Source: JALHMQ01 sp037441125
GTDB lineage: Bacteria; Pseudomonadota; Gammaproteobacteria; Burkholderiales; Burkholderiaceae_F
Assembly: GCA_037441125.1 (NCBI GenBank)
Contig: JBBIST010000002.1
Location: 38,692 to 102,691 of the forward strand
Reading direction: 5' to 3'
Length of the DNA: 64,000 bases
Shown: positions 20,966 through 28,171 of the stretch, piece after piece
How positions within the stretch are numbered: position 1 is the stretch's first letter
Layout: each line of letters starts with the position of its first letter
Translations under genes and position numbers: made by a program
Notes under the pieces: generated by a model
Databases searched by the model: none
Told to the model about the DNA's origin: nothing
Seen by the model: the letters and a program-made list of their open reading frames with translations, nothing else

Positions 20966-21004
20966 GATTCCTCCGAGTCGATCGTGCCGCAGAGTAGCAA
21001 CATC

Positions 21005-21025
21005 TCGACGATTTATCGACGATTT
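21005..21025. promoter_or_regulatory. Direct repeat TCGACGATTT x2, candidate MarR operator
   Basis: Two exact copies of TCGACGATTT at 21005-21014 and 21016-21025 are spaced 11 bp start to start, one helical turn, so both present the same face. They lie in the 135-bp gap between the divergent MarR and TRAP genes and abut the putative -35 box of the TRAP promoter. Protein binding is inferred. Confidence 0.5.
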
Positions 21026-21026
21026 C

Positions 21027-21055
21027 TTGACTTCGGCCGCCACCCTGTTTAGGTT
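21027..21055 (+). promoter_or_regulatory. Putative sigma-70 promoter of TRAP operon 2
   Basis: TTGACT (21027-21032) and TAGGTT (21050-21055) are separated by 17 bp, upstream of dctP at 21101. The -35 hexamer is strong, the -10 weak, which suits activation or de-repression. The direct repeats immediately precede the -35 box. Another GGAGGAG ribosome-binding site lies just before the ATG. Confidence 0.45.
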
Positions 21056-21100
21056 GCCCGAGGCGGCGATCTGTCGCCGCAGCCCGTCGGAGGAGACCTC

Positions 21101-22090
21101 ATGAGACTGTTCGCAACCGCGATTGGCGGCGCCCTGCTCGCCGCCGCGCTCACTGTCTCGGCGCAGACGCGCTGGGACATGCCGACCGGCTATCCGGTCG
21201 CCAACCCGCACACCGTCACGCTGACGCAACTCGCGCGCGACATCGAGTCGGAGACCCAGGGCCGGCTGCGCATCGTCGTGCACCCGAACGGCTCGCTGTT
21301 CCGCGCCCCCGAGATCGCGCGCGCAGTCGAGACCGGTCAAGCGCAGATCGGCGAGGTACTGATGAGCCTGCTGGTGAACCAGAACGCGCTGTTCGGGCTG
21401 GACTCGCTGCCGTTCCTGGCCACCAGCTTCGACGATGCCTGGCGTCTGTATCAGGCGCAGAAGCCGGTGCTCGAGCGCGTCCTCGAGCAGCGCGGTCTGC
21501 AGCTGCTGTATGCGGTTGCCTGGCCGCCACAGGGCATCTACGCCAAGCGCGAGCTGCGCTCTGCCGCCGACATGAGGGGGCTGAAATGGCGCGCCTACAA
21601 CCCTGCCACCAGCCGCATCGCCCAGGTGGTCGGCGCGCAGCCGATGACGATCCAGGCGGCGGAACTGTCGCAGGCGCTGGCCACCGGCGTGGTCGACTCG
21701 ACCATGACCTCGGGCGCCACCGGTGTCGACTCCAAGATCTGGGAGAGCCTGAGCCATTACCACACGGTCAACGCCTGGCTGCCGAAGAACATGCTGGTGG
21801 TCAATCGCAAGGAGTTCGACCGCCTCGACGCGCCGACCCGGGCGACCGTGGTGCGACTGGCGGCCGAGGCCGAGCGCAAGGGCTGGGAGCGGATGCGCGC
21901 CTTCAACGACGAGTCGATCGCGATCCTCGCCCGCAACGGTATGCACATCGTCGCACCGACGCCGCAGCTGATGGCCGACATGCGCAAGATCGGCGACGCG
22001 ATGGTGGCCGAGTGGCTGCAGCAGACCGGCAGCGACGGCCAGCAGATCATCGACGCCTTCCGCCGCGGCACCGGCGGCGGCAAGAAGTAG
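21101..22090 (+). CDS. TRAP transporter substrate-binding protein (DctP family)
   Basis: 329 residues with a Sec signal peptide (residues 1-21, ending VSAQ). The DctP fold is clear: MPTGYPVANPHTVTLTQLA, GRLRIVVHPNGSLFRAPEIA, VETGQAQIGEVL, LRSAADMRGLKWRAYNPAT, VVDSTMTSGATGVDSKIWE. It captures an organic anion, probably a carboxylate pinned by the conserved Arg in WRAYN, in the periplasm. First gene of a P-Q-M operon divergent from the MarR/oxoprolinase operon. Substrate unknown; an oxoproline-like compound is a testable guess. Confidence 0.92.
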   Translation: MRLFATAIGGALLAAALTVSAQTRWDMPTGYPVANPHTVTLTQLARDIESETQGRLRIVVHPNGSLFRAPEIARAVETGQAQIGEVLMSLLVNQNALFGLDSLPFLATSFDDAWRLYQAQKPVLERVLEQRGLQLLYAVAWPPQGIYAKRELRSAADMRGLKWRAYNPATSRIAQVVGAQPMTIQAAELSQALATGVVDSTMTSGATGVDSKIWESLSHYHTVNAWLPKNMLVVNRKEFDRLDAPTRATVVRLAAEAERKGWERMRAFNDESIAILARNGMHIVAPTPQLMADMRKIGDAMVAEWLQQTGSDGQQIIDAFRRGTGGGKK

Positions 22091-22098
22091 TCGATCGC

Positions 22099-22128
22099 AC
22101 CGGCGCGCCCGATCGGCCGCGCGCCGGT
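22099..22128 (+). terminator. Intra-operon hairpin between dctP and dctQ
   Basis: ACCGGCGCGC and GCGCGCCGGT form a perfect 10-bp stem with a 10-base loop, nine bases after the dctP stop. There is no T-run, so it more likely protects or attenuates the mRNA, keeping binding-protein output above the membrane subunits. Confidence 0.5.
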
Positions 22129-22145
22129 CGCGCGCGCCGGCGACC

Positions 22146-22661
22146 ATGCGCTCGCGCCTCGATCCGCTCTACGACGCCTTCGGCGCCATCGGCGCCGGGT
22201 TCATCGCGCTCACGCTATTGATCCAGCTCGTGTCGATCGTCGGCCGGCCGCTGCAGTTCTCGATCGACGGCTACGACGCCTACGCCGGCTACTTCCTCGC
22301 CGCCGGCTCGTTCTTCGCGCTCGCGCACACCCTGCGCCGCGGCGACCACATTCGCGTCACGCTGATCATCGGCCGCCTGCGCGGCCGCGCGCGGCTGGCG
22401 ATCGAGATCGTCGGTCTCGGCGCGGCGACCGCGCTTAGCGCCTATTTCGCCTGGTACTCGATGCGGCTGACGTACGGCTCGTGGGCGCTCAACGATGTGT
22501 CGCAGAACATCGACGCCACGCCGCTGTGGATCCCGCAGCTGTCGATGGCGCTCGGAACGATCGCGCTCGCGCTCGCCTTCGCCGATGAACTTCTGTACGT
22601 CCTGCGCCGGCGGCAACTGCGAACCCCGCCTGCCGGCGCCGAGGCCGTTCGGGTCGAGTGA
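22146..22661 (+). CDS. TRAP transporter small membrane subunit (DctQ)
   Basis: 171 residues, four predicted membrane helices (about 15-37, 55-75, 90-110, 130-150). The DctQ landmarks are SIDGYDAYAGYFLAAGSFFA and TLRRGDHIRVTLII, where the paired Arg-Gly-Asp-His element before helix 3 is typical. Starts 55 bp after dctP and overlaps dctM by 4 bp (ATGA). Works with the following large subunit as a sodium-driven uptake channel. Confidence 0.92.
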   Translation: MRSRLDPLYDAFGAIGAGFIALTLLIQLVSIVGRPLQFSIDGYDAYAGYFLAAGSFFALAHTLRRGDHIRVTLIIGRLRGRARLAIEIVGLGAATALSAYFAWYSMRLTYGSWALNDVSQNIDATPLWIPQLSMALGTIALALAFADELLYVLRRRQLRTPPAGAEAVRVE

Positions 22662-23959
22662 TGGAGGCGCTGATCGCCCTGGCGCTGGTGCTGGCGCTGT
22701 TCGTCCTGCTCGGCGCCGGCGTTTGGATCGGCATCGCGATTCTCGGAATCGCCTGGTTGGCGATGGAGATCTTTACGCAGCGGCCGGCCGGCGACGCGCT
22801 CGCGCTCACGGTGTGGGGGTCGCTGTCGAGCTGGACGCTGACCGCGCTGCCGCTATTCATCTGGATGGGCGAGATCCTGCTCAGGACGCGTCTATCGGAG
22901 GGCCTGTTCCGCGGCTTGGCGCCCTGGCTGCAGCGCCTGCCCGGCCGGCTGCTGCACACGAACATCATCGGCTGCACGGTCTTCGCCGCGGTGTCGGGAT
23001 CGTCGGCCGCCACCTGCGCGACGATCGGCAAGATCACCCTGCCGGAGCTCGAGCGGCGCGGCTATCCGGAGCGCATCGCCATCGGCAGCCTGGCCGGCGC
23101 CGGCACGCTCGGACTGCTGATTCCGCCGTCGATCATCATGATCGTCTACGGTGTGGCCACCGACGTGTCGATCGGCAAGCTGTTCATCGCCGGCGTGGTC
23201 CCCGGGTTGCTGCTGGCCGCGCTCTTCATGGGCTACACGGTGCTCTGGTCGCTGCGCCACCCGCGGGCGATCCCGGCCGCCGACCTCAGGCTGTCCATCG
23301 GCGAACGGCTCGCCGAAGCGCGCCACCTGATCCCGGTGATGCTGCTGATCCTCGCCGTGCTCGGATCGATCTACGCCGGCCTTGCCACCGCGACCGAAGC
23401 CGCCTCGCTCGGCGTCGCCGGTGCGCTCGTGCTGGCGGCAGCACAACGCACGCTGAGCTGGGCGTCCTTTCGCGACTCACTGATGGGCGCCACGCGCCTG
23501 TACTGCATGATCGCTCTGATCCTGGCCGGCTCCTCGTTCCTGTCGCTGTCGATGGGATTCATCGGCCTGCCGCGGCAGCTGGCCGAGGGCATCGGCGCGC
23601 TCGGCCTGTCGCCGTTCGAGCTGATCCTGCTGCTGATGGTGTTTTTCATCATCCTCGGCTGCTTCCTCGACGGCATCAGCATGGTGGTGCTGACCATGGC
23701 CGTGCTGCTGCCGACGCTGCAGGCCGCCGGCATCGACCTGCTGTGGTTCGGGATCTTCATCGTAATCGTCGTCGAGATGGCGCAGATCACGCCGCCGGTC
23801 GGGTTCAATCTGTTCGTCATTCAGGGCATGACCGGTCGCCAGATCAACACGATCGCGATCGCGGCGCTACCTTATTTCCTGATGATGCTGGTCGCCGTGC
23901 TGCTGATCTTCACTTTCCCGCAGCTCGTGACCTGGCTGCCGTCGCAGATGATGCGCTAG
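22658..23959 (+). CDS. TRAP transporter large membrane subunit (DctM)
   Basis: 433 residues, the standard DctM length, with about 11-12 hydrophobic helices. Family motifs include LPLFIWMGEILLRTRLS, AVSGSSAATCATIGKITLPE, GAGTLGLLIPPSIIMIVYG, ATATEAASLGVAGAL and ITPPVGFNLFVIQGM. It forms the substrate-translocating half of the transporter and uses the sodium gradient. Overlaps dctQ by 4 bp. The operon appears to end here; 82 bp follow before nnr on the same strand. Confidence 0.95.
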   Translation: MMEALIALALVLALFVLLGAGVWIGIAILGIAWLAMEIFTQRPAGDALALTVWGSLSSWTLTALPLFIWMGEILLRTRLSEGLFRGLAPWLQRLPGRLLHTNIIGCTVFAAVSGSSAATCATIGKITLPELERRGYPERIAIGSLAGAGTLGLLIPPSIIMIVYGVATDVSIGKLFIAGVVPGLLLAALFMGYTVLWSLRHPRAIPAADLRLSIGERLAEARHLIPVMLLILAVLGSIYAGLATATEAASLGVAGALVLAAAQRTLSWASFRDSLMGATRLYCMIALILAGSSFLSLSMGFIGLPRQLAEGIGALGLSPFELILLLMVFFIILGCFLDGISMVVLTMAVLLPTLQAAGIDLLWFGIFIVIVVEMAQITPPVGFNLFVIQGMTGRQINTIAIAALPYFLMMLVAVLLIFTFPQLVTWLPSQMMR

Positions 23960-24041
23960 CACCTTCCACGGACTGTGCTGCGTCAAGCGCCGTCGCCTCC
24001 GGCGCCCACCGCCGCCGGCGCTGGCGCGCTAAGGTAAGGGC

Positions 24042-25508
24042 ATGGCGACGCCGCTATTTCGCACTGCGCACCTGCGTGCGATCGAACAGCGCGCCGGCGC
24101 GGCGCTCGCGCCGGGCACGCTGATGCAACGCGCCGGCGAGGCGGCCGCGGCCTGGATCGCGCGCCGCTTCCCGGCAAGCCATCGGATCGTCGTCGTCTGC
24201 GGCCCCGGCAACAACGGCGGCGACGGCTATGTCTGCGCCTCGAGCCTGCGCGCCGCCGGTCGCGACGCCGTGTGCGTGGCGCTGGCGGCACCGGCCAGTG
24301 ACGATGCGCGCGCGGCCGCCGCCCGCTGGCAGTCAGCAGGGGGAACGACGCTTGCCGACTGGGCCGGCCTCACGCCCGACGTCGGCGTCGACGCGCTCTT
24401 CGGCATCGGCCTGGCGCGAGCGCTCGACGGCCGCGCCCTGCAGGCGGCGCGCTGGCTTTCGCAGCGCCCGTGCGTGGCGCTCGACGTGCCGAGCGGACTC
24501 GACGCCGACACCGGCGCCTGGGTCGGCGGCGTTGCCGGGGTGAACGCTGCGGCGACCGTCACTTTCCTCGCGGCCAAGCCCGGCTTGTACACGGGCGACG
24601 GCGTCGATGCCTGCGGCGAGGTGATCGTCGACAGTCTCGGCGTCGACGCGGGCGCGAGCGACGGCGAGCTCAACGCAGCGCAGGCCTTCGCGCCGGTGCT
24701 GCAGCCGCGCCTGCGCAACACGCACAAGGGCCGCTTCGGCAGCGTGGTCGTGGTCGGCGGCGCGCGTGGCATGCAAGGCGCCGCGCTTCTGGCAGCGCGG
24801 GCGGCGCTGCGGCTCGGTGCCGGGCGCGTCTACGTCGAGGCGCTGGATGCGGCGATCGATGTCGACCCCGTGCAGCCGGAGCTGATGTTTCGCCGCGCAG
24901 CCGAAGTCGAAGACTCGGCGGTCGCCGTGGTCGGCTGCGGCATCGGCACGGCACAGCCGGCGCGCGAGCGGGTCGGCGCCGCGCTTGCAGCCCCTGGTCC
25001 GTGCGTGATCGACGCCGACGCGCTCAACCTAATCGCCGGCGACGACGCGCTGCGCAGCCAGCTCTCGGCACCGGGCCGCGTGCGCGTGCTGACGCCGCAT
25101 CCGCTCGAGGCGGCGCGCCTGCTCGGCGGCAGCGCCGCCACGGTGCAGGCCGATCGAGTGAGCGCGGCGCGCCGCCTGGCGCAGACCACGGGTGCGATCG
25201 TCGTCCTGAAGGGTGCAGGCAGCGTGATCGCCAGCGCCGAGCGTTACTGGATCAATCCGACCGGCGGCCCGGCGCTCGCCACCGCCGGCGCCGGCGACGT
25301 GCTGGCGGGCATGGTCGGCGCCCTGCTGGCGCAGGGCTTCGCACCGCTGCCGGCCACACTCGCCGCCGTCTGGCTGCACGGTCGCGCCGCTGACGACTTC
25401 GGCGCCGATCTTGGTCTGGCGGCCGGCGACATCGCGCCGCTTGCGGCGCAGGCACTGGCGCGACTGCGCCGCGCCGCGCAGCCGGGCTTGCTCGACTCTC
25501 AACCGTAA
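24042..25508 (+). CDS. nnr: Bifunctional NAD(P)H-hydrate epimerase / ADP-dependent dehydratase
   Basis: 488 residues. It repairs hydrated NADH and NADPH. The N-terminal YjeF_N epimerase domain (about 1-205) carries VVCGPGNNGGDGYVCAS and the DVPSGLDADTG signature. The C-terminal ribokinase-like dehydratase domain (about 220-480) has KGRFGSVVVVGGARGMQGA, the DADALNLIA motif and NPTGGPALATAGAGDVLAGM. An AAGGTAAGGG stretch serves as ribosome-binding region. It converges with the LolD-like ATPase gene (51-bp gap). Confidence 0.95.
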   Translation: MATPLFRTAHLRAIEQRAGAALAPGTLMQRAGEAAAAWIARRFPASHRIVVVCGPGNNGGDGYVCASSLRAAGRDAVCVALAAPASDDARAAAARWQSAGGTTLADWAGLTPDVGVDALFGIGLARALDGRALQAARWLSQRPCVALDVPSGLDADTGAWVGGVAGVNAAATVTFLAAKPGLYTGDGVDACGEVIVDSLGVDAGASDGELNAAQAFAPVLQPRLRNTHKGRFGSVVVVGGARGMQGAALLAARAALRLGAGRVYVEALDAAIDVDPVQPELMFRRAAEVEDSAVAVVGCGIGTAQPARERVGAALAAPGPCVIDADALNLIAGDDALRSQLSAPGRVRVLTPHPLEAARLLGGSAATVQADRVSAARRLAQTTGAIVVLKGAGSVIASAERYWINPTGGPALATAGAGDVLAGMVGALLAQGFAPLPATLAAVWLHGRAADDFGADLGLAAGDIAPLAAQALARLRRAAQPGLLDSQP

Positions 25509-25559
25509 CCGGACCGCGGAACACCTGCTTCGGCGCCGCGTCGCACGGTGCGGTACTTC

Positions 25560-26255
25560 TCAACCGGCGACGATCCGCCCGCCCGCCAGCTCGACCCGGC
25601 GCGCGCACAGCGCCGCGATCTGCGGGTCGTGCGTGACCATCACCAGCGTCGAGCCGCGTTCGCGGTTCAACTCGATCATCAACTCGATCACCGCCGCGCC
25701 GGTGCGCGCATCGAGGCTGCCGGTCGGTTCGTCGGCGAGCAGGATCGGCGGCCGGCCGACGAAGGCGCGCGCCAGCGCCACGCGCTGCTGCTCGCCGCCG
25801 GAAAGCGTGCGCGGGTAGTGCGACAGCCTCTCCGCGAGCCCGACGCGAACCAGCAGCGAGCGCGCCGCCTGCAGCGGGTCGACGTTGTCGGGCGCGCGGC
25901 CCGCGAGCTCCAGCGGCAGCAGGACGTTTTCGAGCGCGGTCAGGTGCGGCAGGAGCTGGAAGGACTGGAACACGAAGCCGACTTTGTCGGCGCGCAACCT
26001 GGCGCGCGCATCTTCGTCGCGCGCGAACAGATCGACGCCGAACAGATGCACGGCGCCGCGCGTCGGCGTATCGAGACCGGCGAGCAGCCCGAGCAGCGTC
26101 GACTTGCCGGAGCCTGAGGCGCCGACGATCGCGACCGTCTCGCCGGCGCCGATGGTCAAGCTGATATCGTCGAGAATCGACAGGCTGCCGGTGGCGTCGT
26201 GAACGACCTTGCTCAATCCCTGCGCTTCGATGGCGATGCGGTTGCCGGCGGTCAT
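25560..26255 (-). CDS. LolD/YbbA-like ABC transporter ATP-binding protein
   Basis: 231 residues from the ATG at 26255. Walker A GASGSGKST, Q-loop VFQSFQLLP, signature LSGGEQQR, Walker B ILLADEPTGS and switch His VMVTHD are intact, so it should hydrolyse ATP. The sequence belongs to the LolD/MacB/YbbA class that drives export or lipoprotein release. In E. coli ybbA is divergent from tesA, as here, but the usual partner permease (ybbP-like) does not follow: the next gene converges on it. The permease must be encoded elsewhere or is absent. Confidence 0.92.
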   Translation of the reverse strand: MTAGNRIAIEAQGLSKVVHDATGSLSILDDISLTIGAGETVAIVGASGSGKSTLLGLLAGLDTPTRGAVHLFGVDLFARDEDARARLRADKVGFVFQSFQLLPHLTALENVLLPLELAGRAPDNVDPLQAARSLLVRVGLAERLSHYPRTLSGGEQQRVALARAFVGRPPILLADEPTGSLDARTGAAVIELMIELNRERGSTLVMVTHDPQIAALCARRVELAGGRIVAG

Positions 26256-26274
26256 CGGCCTTGATTCCTTCGCT

Positions 26275-26964
26275 GTGCGTCGTCTGCCCGAACTCCGAAC
26301 CGCGGTCCGCCGCGCGTTGCTGTGGCGCCTCGCGTCGGCCGCCTTGGCCGTCTGCGCCGCGCCACTCGCCCGCGCGCAGCCGGCGCGCAAGTCGCAGGGC
26401 GCGGCGCGCGTGCTGCTGGTGGTCGGGGACAGCCTGTCGGCCGAATACGGTCTGGTGCGTGACAGCGGCTGGGTCAAGCTGCTCGAGCAGCGCTTGGCGC
26501 AGCGGCGTCCGGGGCAGTATATCGTCGCCAACGCGAGCATCTCGGGCGAGACCACGAGCGGTGGCCGCGCTCGCTTGCCGTCGCTGCTCGAACGACATCG
26601 GCCGGCGGTGGTCGTGATCCAGTTGGGCGCCAACGACGGACTGCGCGGACTGCCGCTCGAGCCGATGCGCGCCAATTTGCGCGCGATGATCGCGGCGAGC
26701 CAGGCGGCCGGCGCGCGCGTCCTGCTGGTGGCGATGCGCGTCCCGCCCAACTACGGCCGCGACTACGCCGAGCAATTCCACGCCAGCTTCGCGACGGTGG
26801 CGCGCGAGACGAACGCCGCTCTCGCGCCGTTTCTGCTGCAAGGCTTCGCCGCCGATCCGAGCCTGTTTCAAGCCGATCGCATCCATCCGAACGAAGCGGC
26901 GCAGCCGCGCATGCTCGACAACGTCTGGCCGCAGCTGGCGCCGCTGCTGGCGCCGCAGCGTTGA
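26275..26964 (+). CDS. TesA-like GDSL esterase / lysophospholipase (arylesterase)
   Basis: 229 residues from a GTG at 26275. A signal peptide (LLWRLASAALAVCAAPLARAQ, split as LLWRLASAALAVCAAP and LARAQ) sends it to the periplasm. The SGNH fold is complete: VVGDSLSAEYG with the nucleophile Ser, an oxyanion Gly (SGETTSGGR), VIQLGANDGLRG with the Asn, and DRIHPNEAAQ with the Asp-His pair. It hydrolyses thioesters and short esters. The start is uncertain: ATGs at 26230 and 26236 would overlap the divergent ATPase gene by about 20 bp. The 19-bp gap must hold shared control sequences. Confidence 0.88.
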   Translation: MRRLPELRTAVRRALLWRLASAALAVCAAPLARAQPARKSQGAARVLLVVGDSLSAEYGLVRDSGWVKLLEQRLAQRRPGQYIVANASISGETTSGGRARLPSLLERHRPAVVVIQLGANDGLRGLPLEPMRANLRAMIAASQAAGARVLLVAMRVPPNYGRDYAEQFHASFATVARETNAALAPFLLQGFAADPSLFQADRIHPNEAAQPRMLDNVWPQLAPLLAPQR

Positions 26965-26981
26965 CGCGGCGGCTGGCAACG

Positions 26982-28049
26982 ATGCAACCGCAGTTGATCG
27001 GCGCTGCCGAAGCGCTGTCCGACCCGGCGCAGTTCGACGCGATCATCGACGTGCGCAGCCCGGGCGAGTTCGCCGACGACCACCTGCCGCAGGCGATCAA
27101 CTGTCCGGTGCTCGACGATGCGCAGCGCGCCGAAGTCGGTACCCTGCACAAGCAGGCCGGTGCCTTCGAGGCGCGCCGGCGCGGCGCGGCGCTGGTGGCG
27201 CGCAACATCTCGCTGCACCTGGAGTCCGGTTTCGCGCACAAGCCGCGCCACTGGCGCGCTCTCGTCTACTGCTGGCGCGGCGGCCAGCGCAGCGGCGCCA
27301 TGGCGCTCGTGTTGGCGCGCATCGGCTGGCCGGTGCGCCAGCTCGAGGGCGGGTATCGCGCCTACCGGCGCCTGGTGGTCGAGGAACTCGAACACCTGCC
27401 GGCCCGCCATCGACTGCGCGTGGTCTGCGGCACCACCGGCAGCGGCAAGAGCCTGCTGCTGCAACGTCTGGCTGCCGCCGGCGCGCAGGTGCTCGACCTG
27501 GAAGCGCTCGCCTGCCATCGCGGCTCGGTCCTCGGCGGTCTGCCGCGCCAGCCGCAACCGTCGCAGAAGGCCTTCGAAAGCGCGATCTGGTGGCAGTTGC
27601 GTCGCTTCGATGCGCAGCGACCGATCTATATCGAGTCGGAGAGTCGCAAGGTCGGCGACCTGCGCGTGCCCGAGGCGCTGATTGCGCGCATGCGCGCGGC
27701 CGAGTGCGTGCGCATCGAACTGCCGCTGGCGGCGCGTGTGCGCCTGTTGCGCGCCGAATACGAGCACTTCGAGCGGGACCCGGCCGCGTTTTGCGCGCAG
27801 TTGGACTGCCTGACGGCGCTGCACGGCGGCGAGCGGATCGCTTCGTGGAAACGGCTGGCGCAGAGCGGGCAATGGAGCGAAGTGGTCGAGCGCCTGCTCG
27901 TCGAGCACTACGACCCAGCCTATCTGCGATCGATCGATCGCAACTTCGCGCGCGCCAAGTCGGCCGAAGTGCTGGACTGCGCAGACGACGCCGTCACAGC
28001 CTTCGACGAGCTTGCCGAACACCTGCTGCGCTGCGAGAGCGCCGCCTAG
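26982..28049 (+). CDS. mnmH: tRNA 2-selenouridine synthase MnmH
   Basis: 355 residues from the ATG at 26982, which places the rhodanese cysteine at C97, as in E. coli. It replaces sulfur by selenium (via a geranyl intermediate) at U34 of Glu, Lys and Gln tRNAs, using selenophosphate. The N-terminal rhodanese domain (about 5-130) has LVYCWRGGQRSGAMA; the C-terminal half has a P-loop GTTGSGKS (150-157). A TTG seven codons upstream, overlapping the esterase stop, would also work; neither has a good ribosome-binding site. Its presence implies selenophosphate synthase elsewhere in the genome. Confidence 0.93.
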   Translation: MQPQLIGAAEALSDPAQFDAIIDVRSPGEFADDHLPQAINCPVLDDAQRAEVGTLHKQAGAFEARRRGAALVARNISLHLESGFAHKPRHWRALVYCWRGGQRSGAMALVLARIGWPVRQLEGGYRAYRRLVVEELEHLPARHRLRVVCGTTGSGKSLLLQRLAAAGAQVLDLEALACHRGSVLGGLPRQPQPSQKAFESAIWWQLRRFDAQRPIYIESESRKVGDLRVPEALIARMRAAECVRIELPLAARVRLLRAEYEHFERDPAAFCAQLDCLTALHGGERIASWKRLAQSGQWSEVVERLLVEHYDPAYLRSIDRNFARAKSAEVLDCADDAVTAFDELAEHLLRCESAA

Positions 28050-28171
28050 CCGCCTGCGGCTTGCGCAATGACCGGCCGGTCTGCAACCCGATCTGGCTTG
28101 CGATCGCGACGGCGACCGCACACACCTGCCGGCCGCGCCGGATCGCGCCATGTCCTTCCGGCCCTGCGCCC

